Notes under the pieces: generated by a model
Told to the model about the DNA's origin: nothing
What the model saw: the letters and a program-made list of their open reading frames with translations, nothing else
The model's database searches: none
Assembly: GCF_900890425.1 (NCBI RefSeq)
Contig: NZ_CAAHFG010000004.1
Coordinates: 366,798-430,797 of the forward strand
DNA length: 64,000 nucleotides
Direction of reading: 5' to 3'
DNA from: Pontiella desulfatans
GTDB taxonomy: Bacteria; Verrucomicrobiota; Kiritimatiellia; Kiritimatiellales; Pontiellaceae
Translations under genes and position numbers: made by a program
Shown: piece by piece, positions 44,794-53,632 of the stretch
Numbering within the stretch: the stretch's first letter is position 1
How the letters are laid out: the number at the start of each line of letters is the position of its first letter

Positions 44794-47700
44794 TTACCAA
44801 GTGTGAACTTCTTCGCGATAGTCGCAACGCAGACAACGCTTTGCCTGCCGGGTGGCCGTGGCTTCGTCCCACGGTTGTTCGACTTCATCGAAGTTGCAGC
44901 GGCGGCGTTCCACCGGAATCAGCGGTTGCTTTTCACGTTCAAACATAACGGGATCCGCATCGGGATCGAAGGGCGTGTCGTTTCTCTTCTCCTCGCGCCA
45001 GAAGGCGTTGTTTTTCCCGGTCAGGAATTGGTCGATTCCGGCGGCGGCCTTTTCTCCATCGGCCACCGCTTCGATGACGGACGACGGGCCGGTGGCAACA
45101 TCGCCACCAGCGAAAATCCAATCCTCGGAGGTTCCTTTGGAGAGTGCATCCGTCGCCACATAGCCATTCCGCTGTACGTTGAGGTTGAGGTTTCCGGTGA
45201 GTGCTGGAAGATCGACGCTCTGACCGATTGCCGCAATCACCTGATCGCACGGAACAATGAAGTCCTCATCCTCGCCGGCCACCGGGCGCCGACGGCCGGA
45301 ACGGTCGAATGCGCCCAGTTCCATGGGCTTGCACCGAATGCCTACCACCTTTCCATCCTCAACCAGGATTTCTTCCGGGGAAGTGAGCAATTGAAGCTTA
45401 ACGCCTTCAGCTTCGGCCTCTTCGATTTCCTCTTCGTAGGCCGGCATCTGCTCCCGTGTTCGACGGTATAGCACGGTAACGGTTTCCGCATCCAGGCGGG
45501 CGGCGGTACGGGCCGCATCGATGGCGGCGTTCCCGCCCCCGATGATGACCACATGCCGCCCGACCGGTACAGAACCGCGGATGTTGTAGTCGCGCAGGAA
45601 GGTCATGGCTTCATAAACGCCCTCGGCCTCTTCGCCCGGCAAACCAAGTTTGAGACCATCGGGTGCACCGACTGCAAGGAATACGGCTTCGTAGCCCTCC
45701 TCTTTCAGACTCTCCAATGTGAAATCGACACCCAGAGCCTTGTCGCATTCGATATCCACCCCGAGGCGTTCGATCATACGGACTTCGCGGGCAAGAATTT
45801 CGCGCGGTAACCTGTAGGCAGGAATTGTTTGCGCCATCATGCCACCCGGGCGGGGTGCCGCCTCGAAGACCTTTGGCTTGTAGCCAAGACGTGCCAGGAA
45901 GAATGCGCAGGAAAGGCCCGCCGGACCTGCACCGACAATGGCGATTTTCTTGGCGGCATTCTTGGCGTTTTCCTTGCAGTCCGGAACCTGGATAATCATT
46001 TCCTGCTCCACCATGAAACGCTTTACGCCCCGGATGGATAATGGACTATCGAGCGACGAGCGACGGCAATGCTCTTCGCACGCATGGAAACAGATTCTTG
46101 CACAAGCCGCAGCGAATGGATTGCGTTCCCGGTGCAGTTTCAGTGCATCGGCATAACGTTTTTCACCGACCAACGATACGAAGCCGGGCACATCAACCGA
46201 AGCGGGGCAAGCGCTTTGGCAAGGAGCCCTGACCAATCCGGCACATACCCCGGCGCGGCATTTGTGCTCGCGGATGTGTTCCTCGTATTCCACACGGAAA
46301 TGCCGAATGGTGGAGAGTACGGGGTTGGCCGCGGTTTTTCCAAGGCCGCACAAGGCGGTTTCCTTGATCTGCTCACCAAGGGATATGAGTCGTTCAATAT
46401 CGCCCTCCTTCCCTTTGCCATCGCAGATGCGTTCCAGGATTTCGAGCAAACGTTTGGTTCCCACACGGCAGGGTGTGCATTTACCGCATGATTCTTCCTG
46501 AACAAATTCGAGGAAGAAACGGGCGACGTCCACCATGCAACTTTCTTCGTCCATGACGATCAGGCCACCCGATCCCATAATGGCACCGAGCTCATTGAGC
46601 GACTCATAATCGAGGGCCACATTGAGGTGTTCCTTCGGAATACAACCTCCCGAAGGACCACCCAGTTGCGCAGCCTTGAAGGGTTTTCCATCAACAATTC
46701 CGCCGCCAATGTCATAAAGTAGCTCGCCAAGCGATATTCCAATCGGAACTTCGACCAGGCCGGTGTTGTTTACGGCCCCGGCCAAAGCAAATACCTTTGT
46801 TCCCTTGCTCTTCTCGGTTCCAAGCTGGGCATAGGACTCCGCGCCATCAAGAATGATAACCGGAACGCTTGCAAATGTTTCCACATTATTGAGTAAGGTT
46901 GGTTTTCCCCAAAGCCCCTTGATTGCCGGGAACGGAGGACGAGGACGCGGCTCACCGCGGTTCCCTTCGATGGAGGTCATCAGCGCGGTTTCTTCGCCAC
47001 ATACAAAAGCGCCCGAACCCATGCGGATTTCAAGATCGAAACTGAAACCTGAACCTAGGATATTTTCCCCTAGCAATCCCGTTTGGCGGGCCTGGTTTAT
47101 GGCCTTCTGCAAACGTTCAATTGCAACCGGGTATTCGGCACGGCAATAGACATAACCCCGTTGGGCACCAACCGCATAACCGGCGATTGCCATACCTTCG
47201 ATTACGCTATGGGGATCGCCTTCTAGCACACTACGATCCATGAATGCGCCGGGATCCCCCTCGTCCGCGTTGCATACCACGCTCTTAGTGTCCGATTCCG
47301 CTTCCCGGGTGAATTTCCATTTCAGGCCGGTTGGAAAACCTCCCCCACCCCGCCCGCGAAGTCCCGATTCGAGAATACTATTTACTACATCTTCCGATGA
47401 CATCGAGGTGATCGCTTTGGCAAGTGCCTTATATCCTTTAGCCGCTATGTATTCGTTAATTTTAAGAGGATCAATATTTCCACAATTACGAAGCACCAGC
47501 TTTTTTTGGCGCTTGAAGTACTCGATTTCATCAACATCCGCAACCGGCTTTCCGCTTGCAGCATCCTTATGCAACAGGTGCGAAACCACGTTGCCCTTCA
47601 TAATATGCTCTTTAACAATTGTTTTCGCGTCTTCAACCGTTATGCCTTGGTAAAAAACATTATCCGGCATGATTTTCGCAACCGGTCCTGCTGCACATGG

Positions 47701-47949
47701 CCCCATGCACCCGGTTTCTACCAAGGTCGCCTTATGAGAGAGTTCATTTTCTTCAATGTAATTTTTGAATGCCTTGCAAATTTCGAGCGCACCTGAAGCC
47801 AGGCACCCTCCCCCGACACAGACAAGAATCTCCCGTGTTGAGTCGTCGTGCGATTTCGATAATGAGTGATCTGCACGCAATCCAAGTTTTTGAATTTCAA
47901 GATTCTGCAATTTATCCAACGCTTGCGCTGATTCTATTTTTTCATACAT
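44794..47949 (-). CDS. hydB: NuoF-like diaphorase HydB fused to GltD-like flavoprotein
   Basis: Electron-entry subunit of the hydrogenase, 1051 residues, in two halves. Half one is NuoF/HydB: a thioredoxin-like [2Fe-2S] domain (CVGGGCLASGA, GCMGPCAAGP), the FMN/NADH domain (GLRGRGGGGFPTGLKW, NADEGDPGAFMDR) and a [4Fe-4S] site (SCGKCTPCRVGTKRL). Half two resembles the small subunit of glutamate synthase and related NADPH oxidoreductases: a cysteine-rich lead, FAD motif IVGAGPAGLSCAFFLARLG and NAD(P) motif VIIGGGNAAIDAARTAARL, ending FAGGDVATGPSSVIEAVADG. Usual HydB is about 600 residues, so the second half is a true addition. GGAGG precedes the ATG; the gap to hydC is 2 bp. It could let the enzyme use both NADH and NADPH. 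Confidence 0.93.
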   Translation of the reverse strand: MYEKIESAQALDKLQNLEIQKLGLRADHSLSKSHDDSTREILVCVGGGCLASGALEICKAFKNYIEENELSHKATLVETGCMGPCAAGPVAKIMPDNVFYQGITVEDAKTIVKEHIMKGNVVSHLLHKDAASGKPVADVDEIEYFKRQKKLVLRNCGNIDPLKINEYIAAKGYKALAKAITSMSSEDVVNSILESGLRGRGGGGFPTGLKWKFTREAESDTKSVVCNADEGDPGAFMDRSVLEGDPHSVIEGMAIAGYAVGAQRGYVYCRAEYPVAIERLQKAINQARQTGLLGENILGSGFSFDLEIRMGSGAFVCGEETALMTSIEGNRGEPRPRPPFPAIKGLWGKPTLLNNVETFASVPVIILDGAESYAQLGTEKSKGTKVFALAGAVNNTGLVEVPIGISLGELLYDIGGGIVDGKPFKAAQLGGPSGGCIPKEHLNVALDYESLNELGAIMGSGGLIVMDEESCMVDVARFFLEFVQEESCGKCTPCRVGTKRLLEILERICDGKGKEGDIERLISLGEQIKETALCGLGKTAANPVLSTIRHFRVEYEEHIREHKCRAGVCAGLVRAPCQSACPASVDVPGFVSLVGEKRYADALKLHRERNPFAAACARICFHACEEHCRRSSLDSPLSIRGVKRFMVEQEMIIQVPDCKENAKNAAKKIAIVGAGPAGLSCAFFLARLGYKPKVFEAAPRPGGMMAQTIPAYRLPREILAREVRMIERLGVDIECDKALGVDFTLESLKEEGYEAVFLAVGAPDGLKLGLPGEEAEGVYEAMTFLRDYNIRGSVPVGRHVVIIGGGNAAIDAARTAARLDAETVTVLYRRTREQMPAYEEEIEEAEAEGVKLQLLTSPEEILVEDGKVVGIRCKPMELGAFDRSGRRRPVAGEDEDFIVPCDQVIAAIGQSVDLPALTGNLNLNVQRNGYVATDALSKGTSEDWIFAGGDVATGPSSVIEAVADGEKAAAGIDQFLTGKNNAFWREEKRNDTPFDPDADPVMFEREKQPLIPVERRRCNFDEVEQPWDEATATRQAKRCLRCDYREEVHTW

Positions 47950-47951
47950 GG

Positions 47952-48482
47952 TTAGGCCTCCTCCATTTGCGTTTCATAATAGGGAGCAAGAATCTGTTTA
48001 ATTCGTGCTGGCTTCACGCGCTGGTGAACATCGTCATTGATCATGATTGCCGGGGCTAAGCCACATGCACCGAAACACCGGGCTACTTCCAGTGAAAAAG
48101 CTTTATCCTCGGTTGTTTCCCCTACATCGATACTAAGTTCCTTTTTGATTGAATCGAGGACTTGTTTTCCTCCTCTGACATAACATGCCGTTCCAAGACA
48201 GACTCTTATGACATTGTCCCCTCGCGGCTGGGTCGAGAAAAAGGAATAGAAACCGACCACGCCCGCGACTTCGCTATATGGTTTGTCCATTTTCTTCGCA
48301 ATATGGCGAAGCACATCCTCAGGAAGAAAACCGAACAGGCCTTGCGCAATCTGCAAAACCGGGATCAATCCCCCATCCTTATATTTATACTCCTCAAGAA
48401 TCTCATCAAGCTTCTTAAACAGATTTTCATCACTGGATTCCATTCCACAGGAACAGCTTACGGATTTAGCTTCATTCAGCAT
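47952..48482 (-). CDS. hydC: NuoE-like [2Fe-2S] subunit HydC of the hydrogenase
   Basis: First gene of the hydrogenase operon; 176 residues. It is a thioredoxin-like [2Fe-2S] protein of the NuoE family with the four-cysteine pattern CLGTACYVRGG ... CFGACGLAP, after a helical lead (LIPVLQIAQGLFGFLPEDVL). A short cysteine-rich N-terminus (SCSCGM) is unusual. GGAG lies 7 bases before the ATG. Together with HydB and HydA it completes the trimer used by electron-bifurcating or NAD(P)-dependent [FeFe] hydrogenases. Confidence 0.94.
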   Translation of the reverse strand: MLNEAKSVSCSCGMESSDENLFKKLDEILEEYKYKDGGLIPVLQIAQGLFGFLPEDVLRHIAKKMDKPYSEVAGVVGFYSFFSTQPRGDNVIRVCLGTACYVRGGKQVLDSIKKELSIDVGETTEDKAFSLEVARCFGACGLAPAIMINDDVHQRVKPARIKQILAPYYETQMEEA

Positions 48483-48871
48483 ACTACGTCTCCATTGCTA
48501 GGGTTCTCAAGTGCTACATACGGAAAGTCCACTCTCCAAAATACTTAAAAAACCCGAAGATTCAACTACTCTCTATTTTTATCGATATATTTATACAAAA
48601 TATTGATTGTGATTAGGGGGTAGGTCTCAAAGCGGAGCCGCATATATATGCTTAAGGTGATGTTTTTTGTAATATTTTACGTGGTTATACACAACCAATT
48701 CAAAAACCACATAAATTCATTTCAGATGCATTAAGTGTTTATTATGTTGATTTTATTCCATTGTAATAAGGTGTACTTAAGCTGCTGATATGAAGAAAAC
48801 ATATAATATGTACCGCAGAGGTGTCCGAAACCTTAAAGCAATAATAGACTGAAACTCATGAACTAACTTTG
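48483..48871. other. AT-rich intergenic region before the hydrogenase operon
   Basis: A 389-bp gap with no gene. It is strongly AT-rich (runs such as TATCGATATATTTATACAAAATATTG) and holds TTATACACA at 48685-48693, which fits the loose DnaA-box consensus, and a short perfect hairpin AACTAAC/GTTAGTT next to the mnmG stop. The hydrogenase promoter must lie here; a part of the origin-proximal region is possible but weaker than the dnaN-dnaA gap. Confidence 0.6.
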
Positions 48872-50773
48872 TTAGTTTTGACCGGTTTCACGTTTGATAA
48901 ACATCATAAGAATTGAAACATCAGATGGATTGACGCCAGAAATTCTAGAGGCCTGGCCCAAGTTTTCCGGGCGTATATTTTTAAGTTTTTCTCTGGCTTC
49001 GTAGCGTAGGCTTTTAACATTATCATAGTCAAAATCTGATGGTATATGCTGGTCTTCCTTCCTCCTGGCTGCATCAATACGCTCTTTTTCGCGTTTAATG
49101 TATCCAGCATATTTCACCTCAATTTCAACTTGCTTTATCACCTCGTCGCTAAGAGATGAAACATTATGCGGTAAATCCTTATAGGAAAAGTTTGGTTGGC
49201 GAAGCATTTGTCCTAGCGATTTCCCATCAAAATATATGGTCTCTAGTCGATCGCATTCCGCCTGAATTTGTTTGCCTTGATCTGATATTTCCTCAATTTC
49301 AGAAATATCGACAATACCCAGCTTCTTTGTCTTTTCAAATAGCCGATAATAGACATTATCCTGACGTAACGTCAATCGATGCTCCGAGCGAGAGGTAAAC
49401 ATTCTATAGGGTTCATCTGTTCCTTTAGTGACTAAATCATCTATCAGGACACCAATATAGCTTTCACTACGACTCAATGTGAAAGGGCCGCCTCCAAGAA
49501 CCTTTATTGCAGCGTTAGCACCAGCAACAAACCCCTGAGCCGCAGCTTCCTCATATCCTGTTGTTCCATTCAATTGACCGGCAAAGAAAAGATTTTCGAC
49601 GAGTTTAGTTTCCAGTGTATGGAAAAGCTGGGTTGGATTTGAGTAGTCATACTCTATCGCATAGCCAGGGCGAATAATTTCGGCATTCTCTAAACCATGG
49701 ATGGAATGGATCATTTGCCCTTGAACATCCTCAGGAAGACTATTGGAGGTTCCATTTGGATAGAGGCGGATATTGTTCCGGCCTTCAGGTTCAACAAAGA
49801 CATGATGGGAATCTCTACCGGAGAACTTCACAATCTTATCTTCAATAGATGGGCAGTATCGGACTCCGGTTCCTTCAACCAACCCACCATACATCGCACT
49901 TTTTTTTAGGTTTTCAGCAATGATCTGATGGGTATTTTCATTTGTATGGGTTAGCCAACAAGGGATCTGGTCTGTACCAGGCATCCACGGGTGCATTCCA
50001 GGTTGTTCCACGTGGAACATAGCATTCATCCCAATGGAACTTTCCTTCTGGTGTTCCACGTGGAACATTTTCCACTCTTTACGTGCCATTCTAGAAAAGA
50101 AAGGGGGAGGGTTATCGCCTGGCTGTATCTCCATCTTGGAATAATCGACAGAATCCCTATGTATCCGAGGTGGCGTTCCCGTCTTCAATCTACCCAATTC
50201 AAAACCGAACCGATCAAATGATGTGCTTAATTCCTCAGCCGATTCCTCACCCATCCGACCTTCGTTAATACTTTTCATACCAATAAGGACACGTCCACGA
50301 AGAAATGTTCCGGTACAGATTACAACAGCACTAGCATCGATGTCTCCACTTCCTCTAGTCGTCACACCACATATTTTTGATCCTTTTGTTCGGATTTCCG
50401 TGACAATATCATCATGTATGTCGAGATGCTTCTGCATCCCAAGCACCGCTTGAATTCGTACAGGAAAAAGGTCTTTGTCGCACTGGATGCGGTTAGATTG
50501 AACTGCCGGCCCCTTGCGCGTGTTTAACATACGGTATTGAATCCCCGTATAGTCAGAATTACGACCTAATTCACCACCGAGCGCATCCAATTCAGAAACT
50601 AAATGTGATTTCGCAATTCCGCCCACTGCTGGATTACAAGGTAATCTTCCAATAAGTTTTTTGTTTAGTGTTATCAATAGTGTATTAACACCCATTCTTG
50701 CCGAAGCCAAAGCAGCCTCATAGCCTGCATGACCACCACCAACAACAATAACATCATATAAAGTCTTATACAT
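48872..50773 (-). CDS. mnmG: tRNA uridine-5-carboxymethylaminomethyl enzyme MnmG
   Basis: FAD-dependent enzyme that, with MnmE, modifies the wobble uridine of several tRNAs. The 633-residue protein starts with the FAD motif [21 protein letters not shown] and has [40 protein letters not shown] and the helical C-terminus. The start at 50773 matches the family; the 30 residues further upstream are not conserved. Compared with E. coli it carries about 33 extra residues at roughly 225-260, between PGDNPP and the IPCWLTHTN strand. That extra piece contains MFHVEH and MFHVEQ, encoded by two exact parS-type sites. The gene is AT-richer than the bulk of the window. Confidence 0.96.
   Translation of the reverse strand: MYKTLYDVIVVGGGHAGYEAALASARMGVNTLLITLNKKLIGRLPCNPAVGGIAKSHLVSELDALGGELGRNSDYTGIQYRMLNTRKGPAVQSNRIQCDKDLFPVRIQAVLGMQKHLDIHDDIVTEIRTKGSKICGVTTRGSGDIDASAVVICTGTFLRGRVLIGMKSINEGRMGEESAEELSTSFDRFGFELGRLKTGTPPRIHRDSVDYSKMEIQPGDNPPPFFSRMARKEWKMFHVEHQKESSIGMNAMFHVEQPGMHPWMPGTDQIPCWLTHTNENTHQIIAENLKKSAMYGGLVEGTGVRYCPSIEDKIVKFSGRDSHHVFVEPEGRNNIRLYPNGTSNSLPEDVQGQMIHSIHGLENAEIIRPGYAIEYDYSNPTQLFHTLETKLVENLFFAGQLNGTTGYEEAAAQGFVAGANAAIKVLGGGPFTLSRSESYIGVLIDDLVTKGTDEPYRMFTSRSEHRLTLRQDNVYYRLFEKTKKLGIVDISEIEEISDQGKQIQAECDRLETIYFDGKSLGQMLRQPNFSYKDLPHNVSSLSDEVIKQVEIEVKYAGYIKREKERIDAARRKEDQHIPSDFDYDNVKSLRYEAREKLKNIRPENLGQASRISGVNPSDVSILMMFIKRETGQN
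50004..50019. other. parS: parS-like site 1 inside mnmG
   Basis: TGTTCCACGTGGAACA, a perfect 16-bp palindrome equal to a known variant of the bacterial ParB-binding consensus (TGTTTCACGTGAAACA type). It encodes residues 252-257 of MnmG (MFHVEQ) and lies about 5 kb from the likely oriC, where parS sites are normally found. No parA or parB gene is in the window. Confidence 0.85.
50052..50067. other. parS: parS-like site 2 inside mnmG
   Basis: A second exact TGTTCCACGTGGAACA, 48 bp from the first and in the same reading frame (MnmG residues 236-241, MFHVEH). Spacing of 48 bp and identical 16-mers point to selection on the DNA and not only on the protein. Confidence 0.85.
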
Positions 50774-50981
50774 AATTACACCATTTATACTTATCGGGTC
50801 GTGGATAGTTGCACTCAGCAATAGAATGGTCAACGATAGCTTTTGGACAAAATAACGGATCACCTTTAAAACGAGCGTTCTATGAATGTAGATATATGCT
50901 GTAAGCGCTGTTCAAGTTGCGAGATCAGGCGTAAGTTGAGTATATTGATACGGGGAAACACTAATTAAGGAAGGACTGCCA

Positions 50982-51830
50982 ATGAAAATTCTATTGTCTG
51001 GCTCGCATGGATTAATCGGAACCCAATTGATGCGCTCGCTGCACGAAAAAGGACATGAAGTTAAAGCGTTGGGAAGAGATTTTACAAAGGATATGGATTT
51101 CAACGATATAGACGCAGTAATCCATCTTGCGGGTGAGAGCATAGCCAAGGGACGGTGGACTACTGAAAAGAAGAAGCGCATTGAAGAGAGTAGGGTTGCT
51201 GGAACCACCTTACTCTCTCAACAAATAGCCGAAAGCCCACATAAACCTCGTGTTTTCATTACCGCATCGGCCATCGGATATTACGGCGAAAGAGGAAATG
51301 AAATACTCGATGAATGTAGTTCAGCTGGAACGGGATTTCTTGCAGAAGTATGCCGGAAATGGGAGGCGGTGAGTCTTCCTGCAAGGAAAGCCGGAATTAG
51401 AACCGTCAACATAAGAACGGGAATTGTCCTAAGCGAAAAGGGTGGAGCACTATCCAAAATGCTTCCTCCATTTAAAATTGGTGCGGGGGGAATTATTGGA
51501 AACGGTAAACAATTCATGAGTTGGATCAGCCTACATGATCTGGTTGAAGCGATAACCTTTCTAATTAACGACGATGAATCAGTAGGTGCCATTAATTTAG
51601 TTTCGCCCAAACCAATAACAAATCATGAATTCACGAAAACCTTGGGCCATGTACTTCATAGGCCAACCATAATGCCGTTGCCTGCATTTGCTGCAAAGAT
51701 TATGTTCGGAGAAATGGCGGAAGCGCTATTGCTTTCCAGCACCAAAGTAATACCAAAAAAACTAATGGAGGCTGGTTTTAAGTACAAACATGAGGATTTG
51801 AGGGAAGCTTTAGAGGATATATTGAGATGA
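50982..51830 (+). CDS. TIGR01777 family NAD(P)-binding epimerase-like protein
   Basis: Extended short-chain dehydrogenase of 282 residues, homologous to E. coli YfcH. It has the nucleotide-binding GSHGLIGTQLM near the N-terminus, HLAGESIAKGRWT, the catalytic-type stretch ITASAIGYYG and a C-terminal DUF1731-like helix bundle (LLSSTKVIPKKLMEAGF). The substrate in this family is not settled. AAGGAAGGA precedes the ATG. Its last 4 bp overlap the yajD gene, and a 208-bp divergent gap separates it from mnmG. Confidence 0.92.
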   Translation: MKILLSGSHGLIGTQLMRSLHEKGHEVKALGRDFTKDMDFNDIDAVIHLAGESIAKGRWTTEKKKRIEESRVAGTTLLSQQIAESPHKPRVFITASAIGYYGERGNEILDECSSAGTGFLAEVCRKWEAVSLPARKAGIRTVNIRTGIVLSEKGGALSKMLPPFKIGAGGIIGNGKQFMSWISLHDLVEAITFLINDDESVGAINLVSPKPITNHEFTKTLGHVLHRPTIMPLPAFAAKIMFGEMAEALLLSSTKVIPKKLMEAGFKYKHEDLREALEDILR

Positions 51831-52192
51831 AACAAAATGATGCACTGGATAGAATCCATAAACAAATTTCGGAAAAAGAAAAGGGGTATCGCGCCAAGGC
51901 GCTAAAAATGTTTCCACATATCTGCGGCAGCTGTGCCCGCGAATTCGAAGGTCTGAAACTGAAAGAACTCACCGTCCACCACAAAGATCACAATCATCAA
52001 AACAATCCCCCTGATGGATCCAACTGGGAACTGCTTTGTGTATATTGCCACGACCATGAGCATGAAAAGCATAAGATGAAGGGTTTCGGCAATGGAACCG
52101 AAGAAGCTTTCAAGGGTGGGGGATTCAGTGCTTTTGAGGGGTTGGATGCCCTGTTTCCAACCAGTGGAAAGGATGAAGACAGCAAAGATTAG
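51827..52192 (+). CDS. yajD: YajD family HNH nuclease
   Basis: A 121-residue HNH-fold protein. The zinc/metal core is seen as ICGSCAREF, LTVHHKDHNHQNNPPDGSNWELLC and VYCHDHEHEK, with two CxxC-like pairs and the catalytic histidine pair. YajD homologues are small predicted nucleases with no clear role. It starts inside the stop of the TIGR01777 gene and overlaps the following radical SAM gene by 20 bp. Confidence 0.9.
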   Translation: MKQNDALDRIHKQISEKEKGYRAKALKMFPHICGSCAREFEGLKLKELTVHHKDHNHQNNPPDGSNWELLCVYCHDHEHEKHKMKGFGNGTEEAFKGGGFSAFEGLDALFPTSGKDEDSKD

Positions 52193-53144
52193 ATGCGGGA
52201 TCTGCCCAAAAGGGTGCGAACTCGAACATGGCGAAACCGGAGACTGTCAGGTTCGGACAAATATTGACGGATTAATTAGTAGTGTAACCTACAGTCGCCC
52301 CTGCTCAATGAACATCGACCCTGTTGAAAAAAAACCGCTATATCACTTTCTTCCAGGTTCACCGATTCTTTCCATTGGAACCGCCGGATGCAACCTCCAT
52401 TGCAAGCAATGCCAGAACTGGCAGATTTCCCAATCCAATCCAACTTCGCCCAATACGACATCGCCCGGGGAAATCGTTAAGCTTGCGGTTCACAAAGTGT
52501 GTCCGTCGATAGCCTACACCTATGCAGAACCGCTCGTATCTTATGAATACACCCTGGATTGCTGTAAAGAGGCGGCCGACGCGGGAATTAAAAACGTACT
52601 GGTCACGGCTGCCTACATCAATCCCGACCCATTACGGAAGTTATGCGGATATATTGATGCTGCCAATGTTGACTTAAAGTCATTTTCGAATCGCTTCTAC
52701 GAAGAGATTTGCGATGCCCGGTTAAAGCCGGTACTCAATGCACTGAAAATCATGCAAGATTCCGGCGTGTTCCTGGAAATCACCAATCTACTCATTCCAA
52801 CCCTAAACGACTCTGAAGAGGAAACGAAACAGCTATGCGCTTGGATTGCCGAAAACCTAGGGATTGAAACCCCACTTCATTTTTCACGATTCTTTCCGCA
52901 AAACCAATTGCGTCACCTTCCTCCAACCCCGATGGAAACCATTATTCGTGCCAGGGAAATTGCCCTTGGAACTGGCCTGCAATTTGTATACGTCGGAAAC
53001 ATGCATGATGGGGAAGGGGAGTCCACCCGGTGTCCGGGCTGCGGCGTATGCCTTATTGAACGGTATGGTTACCGAATAGTAAAAAACGGGCTAGTGAATG
53101 GAGAATGCCCTGATTGCAAAACAGGCATACATGGAGTTTGGTGA
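52173..53144 (+). CDS. amrS: AmmeMemoRadiSam-type radical SAM enzyme
   Basis: Radical S-adenosylmethionine protein of 323 residues. The iron-sulfur triad is CNLHCKQC. Around it are the N-terminal IRCGICPKGCEL, the family stretch FLPGSPILSIGTAGCNLHC and a C-terminal cysteine cluster (STRCPGCGVC, GECPDCKTG) that may hold zinc. It belongs to the set whose members usually sit near AMMECR1- and Memo-family genes; neither is here. The start at 52173 follows GGAAAGG directly, a tight spacing; an in-frame ATG at 52092 would overlap yajD deeply. Confidence 0.9.
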   Translation: MKTAKIRCGICPKGCELEHGETGDCQVRTNIDGLISSVTYSRPCSMNIDPVEKKPLYHFLPGSPILSIGTAGCNLHCKQCQNWQISQSNPTSPNTTSPGEIVKLAVHKVCPSIAYTYAEPLVSYEYTLDCCKEAADAGIKNVLVTAAYINPDPLRKLCGYIDAANVDLKSFSNRFYEEICDARLKPVLNALKIMQDSGVFLEITNLLIPTLNDSEEETKQLCAWIAENLGIETPLHFSRFFPQNQLRHLPPTPMETIIRAREIALGTGLQFVYVGNMHDGEGESTRCPGCGVCLIERYGYRIVKNGLVNGECPDCKTGIHGVW

Positions 53145-53173
53145 ACTCCCTTGCCTATTCACTCAATTAAAAC

Positions 53174-53413
53174 TCATTTGACCGACTTAACGAATTCACC
53201 GAATTCATCGGGTGAAACATCATCCAGCGACATTCCACGCTTATCCAGTTCATCCTCTATTTTTCGGATAAGTTGCTGAATATACGCATGACTTTCATCG
53301 GATCCCATAAAAACATCATATTTTTCCCCTTTTGTGATCCGAACATGCCCATCCTCGGCATCGAACCCTACACCTAGCAGACGAATGATTTTCTTCTGGT
53401 TAGCCTTAGACAT
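53174..53413 (-). CDS. Hypothetical protein, 79 residues
   Basis: Not recognised. A small, acidic, mostly helical protein: basic N-terminus (MSKANQKKIIRLLGVGF), a middle beta hairpin (HVRITKGEKYDVFMG) and a helical, Asp/Glu-rich tail (IRKIEDELDKRGMSLDD). No cysteine or membrane segment. Upstream start codons would run into the opposite-strand tRNA gene, so 53413 is chosen; the ribosome-binding site is weak. Confidence 0.6.
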   Translation of the reverse strand: MSKANQKKIIRLLGVGFDAEDGHVRITKGEKYDVFMGSDESHAYIQQLIRKIEDELDKRGMSLDDVSPDEFGEFVKSVK

Positions 53414-53473
53414 TTTTTTGATAAACCTGCTTGATCCAACAAGGGGAAATGGATACTTTCTGCCCTCATTCAT

Positions 53474-53548
53474 TGCCGAATGGTGTAATTGGCAGCACAA
53501 GCGACTCTGACTCGCTTAGTCAAGGTTCGAGTCCTTGTTCGGCAACCA
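53474..53548 (+). tRNA. tRNA-Gln (CTG anticodon)
   Basis: Acceptor TGCCGAA pairs with TTCGGCA, the anticodon arm is AGCGA-CTCTGAC-TCGCT (anticodon CTG), and the T arm is CAAGG-TTCGAGT-CCTTG. The CCA end is encoded. It stands alone between a hypothetical gene and dnaN. Confidence 0.95.
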
Positions 53549-53632
53549 TTTTCCCCAAACCACTGGATAAGTGGACTGCTGGTTAACTGGCAAGCTTCCC
53601 AACCACCATCCCACCATTCGGTTTTCCACGCG

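Noticed and set aside
48685-48693. TTATACACA as a second oriC
   Set aside because: A single loose DnaA-box match in AT-rich DNA is not enough; kept only as a note in the intergenic entry.
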